64,000 nucleotides of DNA from Pleurodeles waltl (Eukaryota; Chordata; Amphibia; Caudata; Salamandridae). Position 1 is the stretch's first letter, and every line of letters starts with the position of its first letter. The DNA lies in assembly GCF_031143425.1 (NCBI RefSeq), contig NC_090445.1, positions 1,583,275,013 through 1,583,339,012 of the forward strand, read 5' to 3'. Positions 1 through 11,850 of this stretch are shown here, piece by piece. The translations under genes were made by a program, and so were the position numbers. The notes under the pieces are model-generated. The model ran no database searches. It was not told the DNA's origin and saw only the letters and a list, made by a program, of their open reading frames with translations.

Positions 1-446
1 CACTCCCTAACACACGTACTGACTCGTTGACCACGCCCGATCAACCTACTAAACCGCCCAGACCACAACATGGATCAACATACTCCGGAGTCTCTTGACC
101 TCGCAGGGCCCGTCTCAACAACAACAACCACGTGGACCTTTTTATGCACAAAGCGCCACACGCACATGAAGTTCGACGACTTCCCTACTCTCACACTCGG
201 AGCCGCACCTCCGTTATTTCTATGAAGTTCGACGACTTCTCTACTTCTACACTCGGAGTCGCACCTCCGCTATCCTTAAAAAGAAAAATCCTCGCAACCT
301 TTTCACACACCCTGCGGCAACAAGCTGTGCAAGCGCAAAACCCTAACTTCACTCATACCATCACTAGTACCGCCAACGCTGATTCCACACCTCCGTTCTC
401 TCCATTCGCAAGCTCCGAGATCCCGGGAAAGTCGCGGTGGACCTAG
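1..446 (+). pseudogene. Broken coding remnant, possibly retroelement-derived
   Basis: Frame 1 is open from about base 28 to a stop just before 222, with a possible start at 70 (MDQHTPESLDL). A second frame is open from the ATG at 222 to a stop at 444-446. The two frames share the peptide start MKFDDF because 56 bp are duplicated in tandem, and since 56 is not a multiple of three the duplication breaks the frame. The composition is rich in Thr, Pro and Ser, which would fit a gag-like or other retroelement protein, but I recognise no domain. It could equally be chance open frame in C-rich repeat DNA. Confidence 0.25.
166..277 (+). repeat. Tandem duplication, 56-bp unit, two copies
   Basis: Unit 1 begins at 166 and unit 2 at 222. 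Both start ATGAAGTTCGACGACTTC and both contain ACACTCGGAG followed by CGCACCTCCG. They differ at about eight positions, so the duplication is not very recent. Confidence 0.85.
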
Positions 447-2070
447 CCCATCATCATTTTGTCAATCTATTTTATCCAAGAAAATCTAATTCAACCTCTC
501 GAATGGGGTCTCAAAATGCGTAACCGTTAATTCAACACCATGTACTTTAAGAGTACAGGGTCCCAAAAGACGTAACCATCCTCTGCTACCATCTACTGAT
601 AGAGCGGTCCGTATTGATCATTTTACCTGTGTTCGGACGCTCTTTAGGCCGATGAATCTTTTGACTAAGTGGGAACTCTCTGTACTCTTAATCGATCAGT
701 CTCATCAAAAATCAATAATCAATAACGAACATAAGCAACACCTTGAACAACATAACACTTTACAATTAATCCAGAATACATTTCGGCGAACCCTGACCTT
801 TCAGTCAGGAATAACCACACCAGTTTATTGCAAAGTTAGCGAATTTATTTCCCTATATTAACAAAGCTAGCACAATATAAATGTGTCTCAACACCAAATG
901 ATAAACATATATGAACATTAATAGCTGTCCATAGCGTCGAAACAAGTGTAATCTATGAAGCATTTGAATCACAAGGCATTCGATAATGGCAATGCAAATC
1001 ACTAATACGATAATCTGTAATGAACTAATGGCATACATTTAGTCAGCATAACAAGATTTCAAATTGCATCGTGCGACATATGGAAACCTCATCTAACCTC
1101 AAATTAGCATCGGCATGTGGGACTTCATGCAAAAAAACAATTTATCAACATTAATTTAGAAAGACTTCTAACTAGGGCTCTTACCAAAATCAGCAGTTGG
1201 TTACCTAAAAGAAACACAATGCAATTTTACAATTTCCTTTCATATTTACCAATTACGATCAGCATACAAGGAAGTCTTCGTCTCACAGGTACCGTTCTTC
1301 GGTCATCATGGGTACCATTTTCGATCAGCATGGGACGGGACAAAGGGGCAGGGGTGAACGGGGCAAATGCCTCACGGACGCAAGGTAAAACTATTACTTC
1401 ATGCAAAGGGATCAAATCAAAGTTACAGTCTCTAGGGTAAGAATCATTTAAAGTCTCTTTCTCTCGACTAGAGAAAGAAACAAAGTCTCTTTCAAAATGG
1501 CGTCGCAGCAAAGTGGGCCATAATAGCTACGAAGTCAAAATGGCGTAGTGTCCGGGTAATGGCCGTAATAGCTCAATGGCCGCAATGGCTACCTTCTTCT
1601 CGTGCACCTGGTTTTTATAGACAACAGTTCAGGTCCTGTAGGGTCTCCATTGGAGGGTTCATAGGTTAGCTTCAAATTGACCAATCAAAAACGACAGTTC
1701 TCAAGCTTTTACTTAAGCATACATTATCCTTGGAGATGGGTACGCAAGTTGCAACATTGTCTCCCAATTAGCTTACTCTCAGAGCCTCCATTGTCCGCAC
1801 CTGCAAGTCGACCTTGAATTAAAGAGAAAATATGCCAGGCTGGCACTAACTTTAAGATAAGCATGTGAACAGTTTCTGTGGAAAAGTACAGCTTCAAGCA
1901 AAAATACACGTTTAATAGCACAGTGGAAAAATACGAGCATCTAAACCGTGAGACCAGGCAACTAGGCCAAAGCCTAAGCTAAAGTAATGCTAAGCTAAAA
2001 CATTTCAAACAAGCAAATCGTAGCACACGTTTATGATTATGTCAGATTAGTGCAATTCTAATTCACCACG
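447..2070. other. No gene seen; possible regulatory or LTR-like sequence
   Basis: No convincing ORF. A perfect 9-bp inverted repeat, TCTTTCTCT / AGAGAAAGA with a 5-base spacer, lies at 1456-1478. AAAATGGCG, which matches a YY1-type core, occurs twice at 1494-1502 and 1537-1545. A TATA-like TTTTTATAGA follows near 1612. This combination would suit an LTR or promoter, but I could not define ends. Confidence 0.3.
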
Positions 2071-2353
2071 TTATATAAAGCACGCGTATAAATGATGGCA
2101 AACTACTCTGAGGGCACATTTTGTCCCCGTACAATCTTTATTAGTTAGATTAAAGTCACACATGATTATTTCAGCACTACGTTTAAGCGTTAATAAATCA
2201 AAACCTTCATTTTCTGCTTCATCAGAAGTCAACCCTGATATGGCTGTTTTGACTTCCAGCTCAAGGGACCATTGTGCATTTTTAACTGTAATTTCCCCGG
2301 GGCATTTATCCGAATCTGCACCATGAACAATGTCTGAGGCAGTTAGTATTTGA
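2071..2353 (-). CDS. Candidate coding exon of unknown protein
   Basis: Read on the - strand, a pyrimidine run of ten T ends in CCTAG at 2354-2358, a good 3' splice acceptor. It is followed by 94 codons with no stop until TAA at 2071-2073. The peptide contains CPGEITVKNAQWSLELEVK, then EGFDLLTLKRSAEI and CDFNLTNKDCTG, a balanced composition unlike translated repeat DNA. The first exon base would be the third base of a split codon. The exon may end earlier, at a possible donor after CTCAGA (GTAGTT, about 2107-2112). I do not recognise the protein. It could be a host exon on the strand opposite to WDR31, or a remnant of an unknown transposon. Confidence 0.35.
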
Positions 2354-2358
2354 CTAGG

Positions 2359-3995
2359 AAAAAAAAAAGAACTCAGATCATAACAGTGTCAGTTGCCAGG
2401 TAGGTGAAACCGTGAGGATGTCATTTATACCTCGGGCCATCAGATGCCTTTTAAAATATTCAGTTATAACTGGTCTATAACCCCCTTTGTTTTATATTTT
2501 CTACTTAGATCCCCATCAATACCTTGTTGTGGGGACTCTTATCTCCAGCTAGTTATCCTTTGTTGTTTTTGATCTGGTTCCCATTATTAGCTCCCCACTG
2601 AGAAAAGCAAATGTACTAGTAAGAAGGCCAACTATTATTGCTTCCTGCTGTCCTCTCTCTGGCCCTCCACTTGACAGGATCACACTTGGCACATGCTAGC
2701 ACTGTGGTCGGTGCACTGTGACATCACTCCAGTGGCCGAAAGAACTTTATGCATACAGATTACCAAGAAGGGAGCGTGTGCTTCCTCTATAGCTACAGTT
2801 CAATGTGGTTGTTTCGGATCCTCTCTGCACTGGTCTCTAAGTACCGAGCAGGCTGAAAATTTACTGTCAGTGGAATAATCAGGAACCTTCTACCACAAAA
2901 CAAAGCATAAAGCAAGTCCGTTCAGCTGTAACATGAGGTGCATAATAACTGCTCCCAGTTCACAACGCATCAACTTCATTTTAAATGGGACAATAATTAC
3001 TGAACACACTACAGACAACACCACAGATCCATAAGTGCCCTCCAAAAAGTAACACAATGCTCAAGATGGAACCTTCAGAATTGGATATACCATTTTTTAT
3101 GTGGTTGTTAGAATGGATAACACCACACAATGGATAGCACTCACAACTGGACAAAATATGGCAGATAAGTCCTTGAATATCTGAACTAATATACCAGAGA
3201 CGGACTCCTGAACTGGTCACAAAATGCCCTTGGCGGATTTCAAAACTGCTTAGAGCACCAAATATGTGGCCTGCAAAAGGTGACACAATACCCCAGATAT
3301 GGCCCGTAAAAAGGGTATGTAACGTTTACAGCACGGCGTTTCCAAGATGAAGGTTACAACACAAACCTTTGCATGCAGGGGTGTACAAAGGGGTCAGTTT
3401 TTAAGCCTTTTACAATGCATACCTTTGCAAGGCATTGTGTAAATGACATAGGGGCTGATTTAGAGTATGGAGGAGAGGGTTTTGCAAAACTATTATTTGT
3501 TCTAAAGCCAAAATATTTTTTCATGATTTTCCAAATCTTCTTGTTTCTCTTTTTCTTTCCCACGATCTTTACTATTTCTGCACTCTTCTTGTTTTTCCTG
3601 CTCTTGGCTTTTCTTGTTCTTATCTTCCCTGCCAGCGTGTGTTCTCTCCTTTTTCTCAGGGTTTTATTTGCTTCACGTCATTTCATTCCTCGATTCCGAT
3701 TTATCCCAAGCTCCTTGCTCTGTCGTGGTCTCAGTTTCTTTTACTATTGCGTTTTATTTTTAATTGCTTCATTTTGTTAACTTCTCTCCTCCCTTCGGAA
3801 GAGTGAACCGTAGGAACAATAGACAAATCTGAGCTGGTGCAAACTCTGACATGAAGGTATTGTTGATGCATTAGAGACAGGCACAGCTCCTCTGCTAAGG
3901 TGGAGGAGCTTTGCCCCCCTGCCAGCAGCAGCAGCTACCAAACTTTACAATAAAATGATGCTAAACTGTGTTTATTATCGTTTTATTGTAAGTGG
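2359..3995. other. No gene seen
   Basis: Unassigned sequence. From about 3540 to 3780 the + strand is very T-rich, giving an open frame of Phe and Leu that I regard as compositional. A motif GGGGCTGATTTAGAGTATGG near 3450 resembles the starts of short TIR elements seen elsewhere in the window. Confidence 0.4.
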
Positions 3996-3999
3996 AATG

Positions 4000-4400
4000 G
4001 GGCCACTGGCTGTGAGAGCACAGAGGGGGAGTGCACACTCCCCCTCAGTGTGCATATATATTTGGCGGGCCGTCTTGGGCTGGCCAAACGCACATATGCA
4101 CTAAGCTCTCTCCAACCCGGCACAGTGTTGCCAGGTTGGAGACAGCAGACAGAGTCTCCCACTCTGCCTTGGAGGCCCTTGCTTGGCCTCCGGCCAATTC
4201 GAATGGTGGTGTCATGCAGCATGACAGCAGCGTTGGGATTGGACACAGGGCAGGCAGGGAGGCTGTGTTGGCAGCCTGCTAGGCAGGCAAGAGGAGCGGC
4301 TGAGATTCAGGTAAGTGGTTTTATTTCTTTTTTTAATTAATGTTTCTCCCTCCCTTCCGCCACGTGCCGCCCCGCCCCCTAAACGCGCAGCTAGCCACTC
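4000..4400. repeat. GC-rich hairpin-bearing repeat
   Basis: A perfect 11-bp inverted repeat, GAGGGGGAGTG / CACTCCCCCTC with a 2-base spacer, lies at 4023-4046. It is followed by a second hairpin (CTCCAACC near 4109, GGTTGGAG near 4135) with further internal pairing GGCA/TGCC. The block ends near CAGGTAAGTGG (about 4308), which matches a splice donor. GC content is higher than the flanks. Probably a dispersed repeat of unknown class. Confidence 0.45.
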
Positions 4401-7400
4401 CTGCAAGACAGACCAGGTTTATTGGAATGCATCAACACTGTAAACAGAGTTATGATGGTAGAAAAAACTTACTATCACCGTCATGGACTTGTCAATAAGT
4501 TCAATATGATTTGGGGAATTCTTTATACGAATTGAACTTTAGATCAAAGATCTACTGCTACAAGAAAGGAAAAATATGTTCCTAGTAAAAAAGAAACAAA
4601 GGGTATATAATCGCGCCTAATTTAAATTAACATGCACTGTCTACCCTTCTATGTTGATGCCAATGGTAAAAAACAAGTTTGCTGGAAATCCCGATTGATA
4701 CAGGAATGGGACTTTTTTCCACTTGGAGAGGACTAGTTTAGGAGGCGCTTTCCCCACCACCTGTGAAAAACAATTAAAATGTAGTAAGGGAAAATACTTG
4801 AAATGATGTCAAAACCTGCGGAAACCACTGGTTTGCGTGGGTATTCCTCGTGCCCAGCACTGACACTAGTTATCGGACATGATTCATGCATTACTGCTCT
4901 CTGCGGTTTTGATAATGATCAAGTGGAATATTTACAACAGAATACCACCAAACTCATAAATACGGCGTGAGGTTTCTATCATAGAAAGATGTACGAGTCT
5001 ACGACTGCAAGATCAATGCAATTCTTTTCACTACCCCAGTGCAGATTGGGTGGGGGGCGGTGGCAATGAGGGAAGAGCAAGGGGTGAACAGGCCAGATAT
5101 ACATGTCAAATGGATTATATTGCATGGCTTTTCCTATTTGGCTAAAATAATGTCACCTGACGCATTAGTTCGTGGCAAGCCATATGAAAATAAAAGAACA
5201 GGGGACAAGCCGATGCTAAAAGCGAGAACAAAATGCAAACGAGCGTGAAGAAGGTTGGTTTCCGGGTTTTAAGACTTTTTGTGCAAAAACAGTTGTTACC
5301 AATCGAAACAGTAGTTTGCGCAGGGATGCATATTATAGATTTCTGGTGTTTCGGTTTTATGGGGCTGGGGTGTGCAGATCATGTGCGATGGATCGATGTG
5401 TTTAACAGTGGCCTGGTTATCGATGGTGCAGCGAGTGCAGTGGCACCGGGGCCAGGCATGCGAGGAATACCGAATTATTGAAGTCTTTTGACGTCCAACC
5501 GGAGGCTGAGGGGTCATTTAGCTTTCTGGTCGCCGGGCCTCTGAGGCTCGGTGGTTGGTTTTAAACGGTAGTACCAACAGTTCAAAGAACTGGGGAATGT
5601 CCAGTGGGCGAACATTCAAAAAAGGTGTACACCGCTTGCGTTGTTAACAGTGGTCACCAAGTGCAATCCTACATGGTAGTTTAACCTGGCCTCAGGCAAT
5701 CACTCGCCCGCTAATCCGCGCCACACCAGCGGAGTACTCAGGAGAACAACAAATGCACAAGTTGTAGGAGACAGCTGCCCCAAGAATGAAACGTCGGCTC
5801 ATGTGTGGCTACGCTTTAATTTCCGGAGCAGGCTTCGGTCCTTTCCGGTGCACATCAGCAGTGTTGGTACCTGTGGCGAATGGGTGTGGAATGCTTTTGT
5901 CGGGGCGGGTCATAATTTTCTGACCAATCGTTGGGTTTGCACAGAAGTACAGCCACAAAAGTCCTCCTGGACCGCCTGTCAATCATTTTAAATCTAGCTT
6001 TCTGATTACTTACTGTTTACCCCGATTCGCGCATTGAGGAGGGATTGATTGGAGTCGGAATCAGAGCGGAGGCTATGGGGTTTTTGAGATCTTTTGCCGA
6101 TAGACTGAAGGTACGGTCCAGATGCGAAACCCTCCCTCGTATTGCAAAGGGTGTGTTTGTGGAAGTGCCCAGTACCGTATTGTGCGCCGTGTTGTTTTTC
6201 ATTTTATCTTAAGTGCCCCTTCTGTTGGTAGTTCGTTGTAAACGAAGTGTTCAGGCCGTGCTATGGACGCTTAATAATTTCTAATCAGATTTGCTTTCTG
6301 TTGTTTGTCACACTGAGCAGTAAAGAATAGGTAGCGTGTGCCGGTTTCCATGGGCAACCAGCGTCCCAAGTCCCACCCCTGCCGGCCAAAACCTTCTCTC
6401 TGCTGGTGATGTCCTGATCATGTCACACGACGAGTGCATCTTTGCCTTGTGTGATTAAGACGCACAATGTTCTTTCACTACAGATTAGCACTTAAAAAAA
6501 ACACCCGCTTACTTATTTGTTCGGGCTGTTGGTGTCTTCCAGTGCATGGCATGAATGTCAGTACTCGTCCTGGCGATACGCAGGGGAAACTATCCTAGAC
6601 TTCTACAGACATCTCCTAATTTAACAGGCAGGCTGTAGCCCTGAGCAGGAAACCGAATGGTTATCATTACACAAGCCTGAATAGTAGTCCTTGCAAAATT
6701 AATTCGGATTTGGGAGTATATTTTTGTCCAAGGTGAGGGGTTAATGGACCTGTGCCCCTGAAAGTTTATATTAGTCATAGAAGTCAAGGTGTGCGAAAGG
6801 AAACACTCTGAAGTGTATTTTTTTTTTACTATGTTTGGACTATTTCATCTTGAGATTTTCGTATTGTGAGTGACCGTTTTTAAAATTAATTTAGTTTCTT
6901 TTCTGTAATCAGTGCATATACGATAATCCCGTTTGTTCCCAAGCAGCGTTTTAAAATGGATAGATATTTATAACGGGCGGGTACTAGTACCATTTAAGTC
7001 ACCAGTTTTACGTCTGGATGATCTTCATGGGATGGTGTTCAAAACACGATAGAAATTTGTTATTGGTCAATTTTGCAATTCGATAGCTATACATACAATA
7101 CAAGACTGACCAACTTTAAGGGTTATTTACATATTTCTTTGTTTCAGGATTTTTTCTAGCAAACAAAACGTGGTAAGACTTTTTGATAGGCTGGGCTCAG
7201 TTCTGGAATTTAAAACAATACTATAGATAACCTTCAACATGGTTTGACAGGAGAAGGGACGGAGTCACGAGGATCGGTACATTGAGGTGACTGAATCACA
7301 CTCAGCGTGCGTGTTGCTGTTGAAATGTCCCTTTATGCAGGGTTACCCCGAAACGTTTTGCCTTCTTCCTCCTATTTTTTCAGGTCTGTTTCTGCTGGTT

Positions 7401-7510
7401 TATTGTTTCTGCAAACTTTACCACTACTAATCAGTGCTAAAGTGCAAGTTCTCCCTATGTCCATTGTGCTTTTGATTGGTTTATCTATGATTGTCATATT
7501 CAATTTACTG
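4401..7510. other. No gene seen
   Basis: Several short frames of 60-80 codons occur on both strands, none with recognisable motifs or splice context. Part of 5000-6400 is slightly GC-richer. I see no CpG island or repeat that I can name. Confidence 0.4.
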
Positions 7511-9485
7511 GTAAGTCCATAGTAAAGTGCATCAGAGGTGCTGTGGACCTCTAATTCAAATGATACTAGTGGGCCTGCAGCACTGATTGTGCCACCCACA
7601 TAAGTAGCCCTGTAAACATGGCTCAGACCTGCCACTGCAGTGTCTGTGCGCAGTTTTAAATTGCTAATTCGACCTGGCAAGTGAAGGCACCCTTAAGGTA
7701 GGCTCTAGGTAGCCCCATGGGCAGGCTGCAGTGTATTTAAAAGGTAGGACATGTACTGGTGTGTTTTACATGTCCTAACTGTGAAATACTGCCAAATTCG
7801 TTTTTCACTGTTGCAAGGTCTATCTCCCTCATAGGTTAACATCGGGGCTGCCTTTATATAACTTTAAAGCGCAGATTCCCTTTGAGGGCAGATAGAAATA
7901 TGGAGTTTACGGTCTCTGAACTCACAATTTAAAAATACATCTTTTAGTGAAGTTGGTTTTTGGATTGTGAGTTTGAAAATGCCACTTTTAGAAAGTAGAC
8001 ATTTTCTTGCTTAAAACATTTTGTGACTTTGCCTGTTCGTGGATTCCCCGTCTGGGTTAGTTTGACAGTTGGGCTGTTCACACCTCTCCTCTAGACAGTG
8101 ACAAAATAGGGAGCTGGGGTACAGCCTGCATATCCTGATGAGCCATCTGGGCTAAATAGGAGGGAGGAATGGTCGCTTGCACCTGAACAGACTGTGCCTG
8201 CCCTCACACATTGCAGTCTCCAACCCCCTGGTGTGTGTCTGGGGCCTGGCCTGGACAAGGAAGGATCTTGCAAACACTTGAGACTTTGCTTTGAAGCTTC
8301 CCAACTTCAAAGGCAGAACGGAGTATAAGAAGAAGACCGAAAACCCCAGACTTTTAGAATCTTTCTGGAATCAAGGGGAACCTCTCCCAAGGAGAAGAGC
8401 TGGAGGAGGAGAACTGTCCCTTTGCTGTGTTGCTTTGCTGGACTGGCCTGCAGTTGCTGCTTCTGCCTGAAAAGAGTGCAAAGGGTGAAATTTGCTGTGT
8501 GTCCTGCTTGAGAAAGTTCTCCAAGGGCTTGGAGTGGAGCTTGCCTCCTTTTGGAAGTCTCAGGGACACCAAAGACTTCACTTTCCTTGACCTGCAGCAC
8601 TGGGAACTGTGTGTTTTGTGCTGTTCAAGAAGAGAATCCACAGTGACGCCACCAACAACGTCGCTGGCCATCACGTGACCTGCCGACGTCGCACGGAGCT
8701 GCATTGCCCTGCTTCGCACCGCGACCCTGGTCTGACCGACGATGTCATCGGACAACTTCACAGAGCCGCTGCTCGCAATGCGACCTGACGACCCTGAACT
8801 CCGGCATCGCCTCCTCACACCGCAGCCTGGGCATCCCCACCGCTCCTGCTGACACCGGCGCCGTTGCCTGCACCGTGGCCTGTGGACACCACTCGTGAGG
8901 TACACAAAGCACCATCCTGTCCCGCACCGCAGCTCCGGTCCACCGATGCCAGCACCGTCGACTCCACTGTCGTCACCAGACATCCTGCCCGCACCGTGGC
9001 CTGTGGGCACCGCTCGTGAGGGTCGCGAAGCACAGTTCCGTCCCGCTGGCTTGGGCCTACTGACGACATCGCTTCAGTAACGACAACGCCGCTGCCTGCA
9101 CTGTGATCTGGTGACACCGCATGTTGCACCGCCCTGCTTCACACCACAGCCCTGGTCTCACTGACATCGCTTGACACAGTCACCGAGCTGCTGCCTGCAC
9201 CATGACCTGTGGGCACCGCACGTCGCATCATCCCACTTCGCACTGCAGCTCCGACGTCATCCATGCCAGCGCTCCTGACTTCATCAGCCCGGAGTTCGAT
9301 CCCCAAGGCGTGTGACTTCAAGGGCCTGACGACTCCCACACCGACTCTGGAACCGACACTGCAATGTCAGCGACCCCGCTCTCCGGAGCTCACTGCAAGG
9401 ATCACGATGCCCTGCAATTTCAAAGGTACTGTTTGTGGGTCTTCCCGACACCGTAGCTGGTCCGCCGTATCTCCCTTGTCCTGAC
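7511..9485 (+). repeat. Long dispersed repeat of unknown class
   Basis: An AT-balanced 5' part (7511-8340) passes into an increasingly GC- and CpG-rich 3' part (8640-9480). That part repeats variants of 'gcaccgtggcctgtgggcac' and 'catgacctgtgggcaccgca' at about 8870, 8995 and 9200, with roughly 100-200 bp spacing. The text around 8040-8560 closely resembles an abundant salamander repeat I recall, but I cannot verify this. Frames of up to 218 codons on the - strand (8354-9010) come from composition and internal repetition. No RT, transposase or TIR was seen. Confidence 0.5.
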
Positions 9486-11340
9486 TAGAGTTAGGGTCCT
9501 TACTTGGACAGGGTGCAAACCGACTGCCAACTAGAGACTCCATTTCTAACAGTTACATTTTTACAAACTCTGGCTTAACTAATTAGACACAAACAGATTG
9601 CATTTATTTACGTAGCTTAGGGCATTAAGCCCCCTTCTGCTCACATCTAAGTTTATGCATTACTGAAGGGCTGGAAAGACCTCTCTCTATCCTTGGCCAA
9701 AGTGCAAAGTGAAAATAAAAAAAGCAGACCGATAACAGCTCATGAAACTTTTTCAATTTTAATTCTCTAAGGGGCTAATAAGATTTTTCAATCCAAATGA
9801 AGTCGGCTACTTCTCTAATTCACCATATTACTTGACTTCTGAAATAGAACTGTCAGATGTTTTAACAAATTCAGTAGATTTGATGCCATCTGAGTTTAAA
9901 TTATGAGTGTGATGAGAGTCCAGTAATCAAAGCATATTCTGTCTTTTTAAAATATTCTGCATCCCCTTTGACACATATAGTGGATCAAAGATCATTATGT
10001 TGCACTACTAATCACAGTAATCATTAGTGAGTATGGTTTGGTGCCAGCACACCTAGTTTAACTTGCAAGTTCTACAGTTTACCGGGCGATCTGCCCTCAT
10101 TACAGTCCGAGCATAAAAAGAGACCCACTTAGATATTGTAGCGGAATTCATTCGCCCTTTGATGAAGTTTCTGAATGCTACAAAGACACTCTGTGAAGCA
10201 TTCTGAGGAACCCTCAGTATGTTTAGGCCAGTTGCAATTTTTAATTCCGCTGGCGAAATTGGCAAAAATTGGCCACTCTGCGTTACTCTTGTAACGCAGA
10301 GTTCCTGCCAAATTTCACCAATCACTGCATGGTGGAAGTTTTTTTCCTGTTCTAGCAACACATTGACAAATGGAACAATGCAAGGGCTTCCGAATAGGAG
10401 CTTGCAAGCTCGAGTGAGATTTGGCATCCCTTAGCATGATTTCTGGTCCCTAGAAGGACTTCCGGTGAGATTTTCTAATGTGGGCGGTGGCAAGTGGTTG
10501 TTGTTACAGCGCTGTTTCTTAAGTAGATTTTCTTCTCAAGCAGCAGGGAATTCAATTTAAATTACGAAATTACTTTTTTGAGTACACATTCTCTCAACTG
10601 GCACTAAATCACAGCTCGAGCAGAGCAACGTCCATTTTGTGCCCATTGGTGGAACTCTGCTGAATTTCACAGAGTTTTTATGGAACTCCACAGATTTCTG
10701 CAGACTGAAATACCATAAGTTCTTCCCACCCTTAGTTAACTTCACTGTTAGGTCAGGATGTCATATTCATTTAACCTAGACGCTGGGGTGGGATCCAGTG
10801 TTGCTGTTGAAGTTTGTCACTTAACCGTTAAGTTATCAGTATTTCAAATAGGCTCCATACCATGCATGGCGATTTCCTCACTTGTTTGCTCCTTATTTAA
10901 ATTGTTTCTCTGCTTCTCCTTTTGAAGATGAGCCAGGGCTGCTGGTATGTGTAGATGAAGACAATTCCTCATGCGTTGAAGCCTCGTTTACTGCAAGGCT
11001 GGCCTCATGAGTGTGAGGGGAGATTTCTGTTTTTTAAGAGTGATTAGTGATTCTTTTCTTCAACTCCAAAAAGCAAAATTGTATAGGAGCTCCACCTGTG
11101 CATCTAATTTACTTTATTAATTACTAAGGCCTTAGCAGTTTCCCCCAGTGTAGAGGTGATATTTATAAATGTCACAATGCCATTGACCCTGTGTTTATGA
11201 ACTGTCAAGTGTGAAAGTGGACTTTTCGAGTTTGATGACTTCAGTCTCTCACCTTTTAACTTGTAAGGTAATTTACCAGCCATTCTTGACTTGCAGAGCC
11301 AGTATTTCTGAAAAAATGTAGTCTTTGAAAAAGCTTTCAT
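9486..11340. other. No gene seen apart from a foldback at 10250-10322
   Basis: AT-rich unassigned sequence. Short frames lack motifs. The 124-codon frame on the - strand at 10053-10427 overlaps the foldback and is not credible as a gene. Confidence 0.4.
10250..10322. repeat. Foldback / MITE-like hairpin
   Basis: A perfect 11-bp stem, CTCTGCGTTAC (10276-10286) and GTAACGCAGAG (10291-10301), closes a 4-base TCTT loop. Outside it, GAAATTGGC and GCCAAATTTC form an imperfect outer stem. The whole is a roughly 70-bp cruciform-forming sequence, typical of the core of a foldback MITE. Outer TIRs and a target duplication were not located. Confidence 0.6.
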
Positions 11341-11850
11341 GTAGCGTGACTGGCCTTAGTCTTTCTGACCAGATGGCACAACGGCGACACACTTTGTGCA
11401 CATCACATGCAACATGTGCCTCACCATTGTGTCACAGCCACACCACTTCTGCCCCCTGTCCTGGTTAAAAAGAGCTCAAGAGCCATTCTGAGCACCCTTC
11501 ATGCCACTTAACCCCGCCTCTCTCTACTATGCTTCACCGATCTGCCAAGTTCCTAATGAAGGGCAGTGCAGGGAATGAGTGAGGTCCAGCCATACCCTGT
11601 GGCTAATATTGAACTGGATCCGGAATTCAGACTGGCCCCCAGTGAAATATGCTTAATTCGTCCCAGTGTAATCTCCTGAGAACGGAACGCATTCAACTGC
11701 GCTGCACATTTTCTAATTCCAGTTCAGAGCAGCTTCCTGCAAGCGGTGAAGGAGTTTTCCTGGCTGGGCCCAAAAAGCTTGAATAAAAGGGCCTTCAACT
11801 CTCCTTTTGTTCGAGTATCATCCTGCCTGAGAGCTGTCTGGTGCCTAACA
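11341..11850 (+). mobile_element. Solo-LTR-like sequence of an endogenous retrovirus
   Basis: The 3' part has the layout of a retroviral R-U5 region: AATAAA at 11782-11787, then a CT-rich stretch with TTTTGTTCGAGTATCATCC, then CTGTCTGGTGCCTAACA ending at 11850. The TG start at 11341 is a guess from the TG...CA convention. No primer-binding site, gag, pol or env follows, so this is at most a solo LTR. The polyadenylation-type end is the supported part. Confidence 0.4.

Noticed and set aside
3373..3780. 135-codon frame on the + strand
   Set aside because: It is almost entirely Phe/Leu/Ser from a T-rich stretch and has no domain or splice support.
8354..9010. 218-codon frame on the - strand, plus several overlapping frames
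   Set aside because: They lie in a GC/CpG-rich, internally repetitive dispersed repeat. Multiple frames are open on both strands and none shows a known motif.
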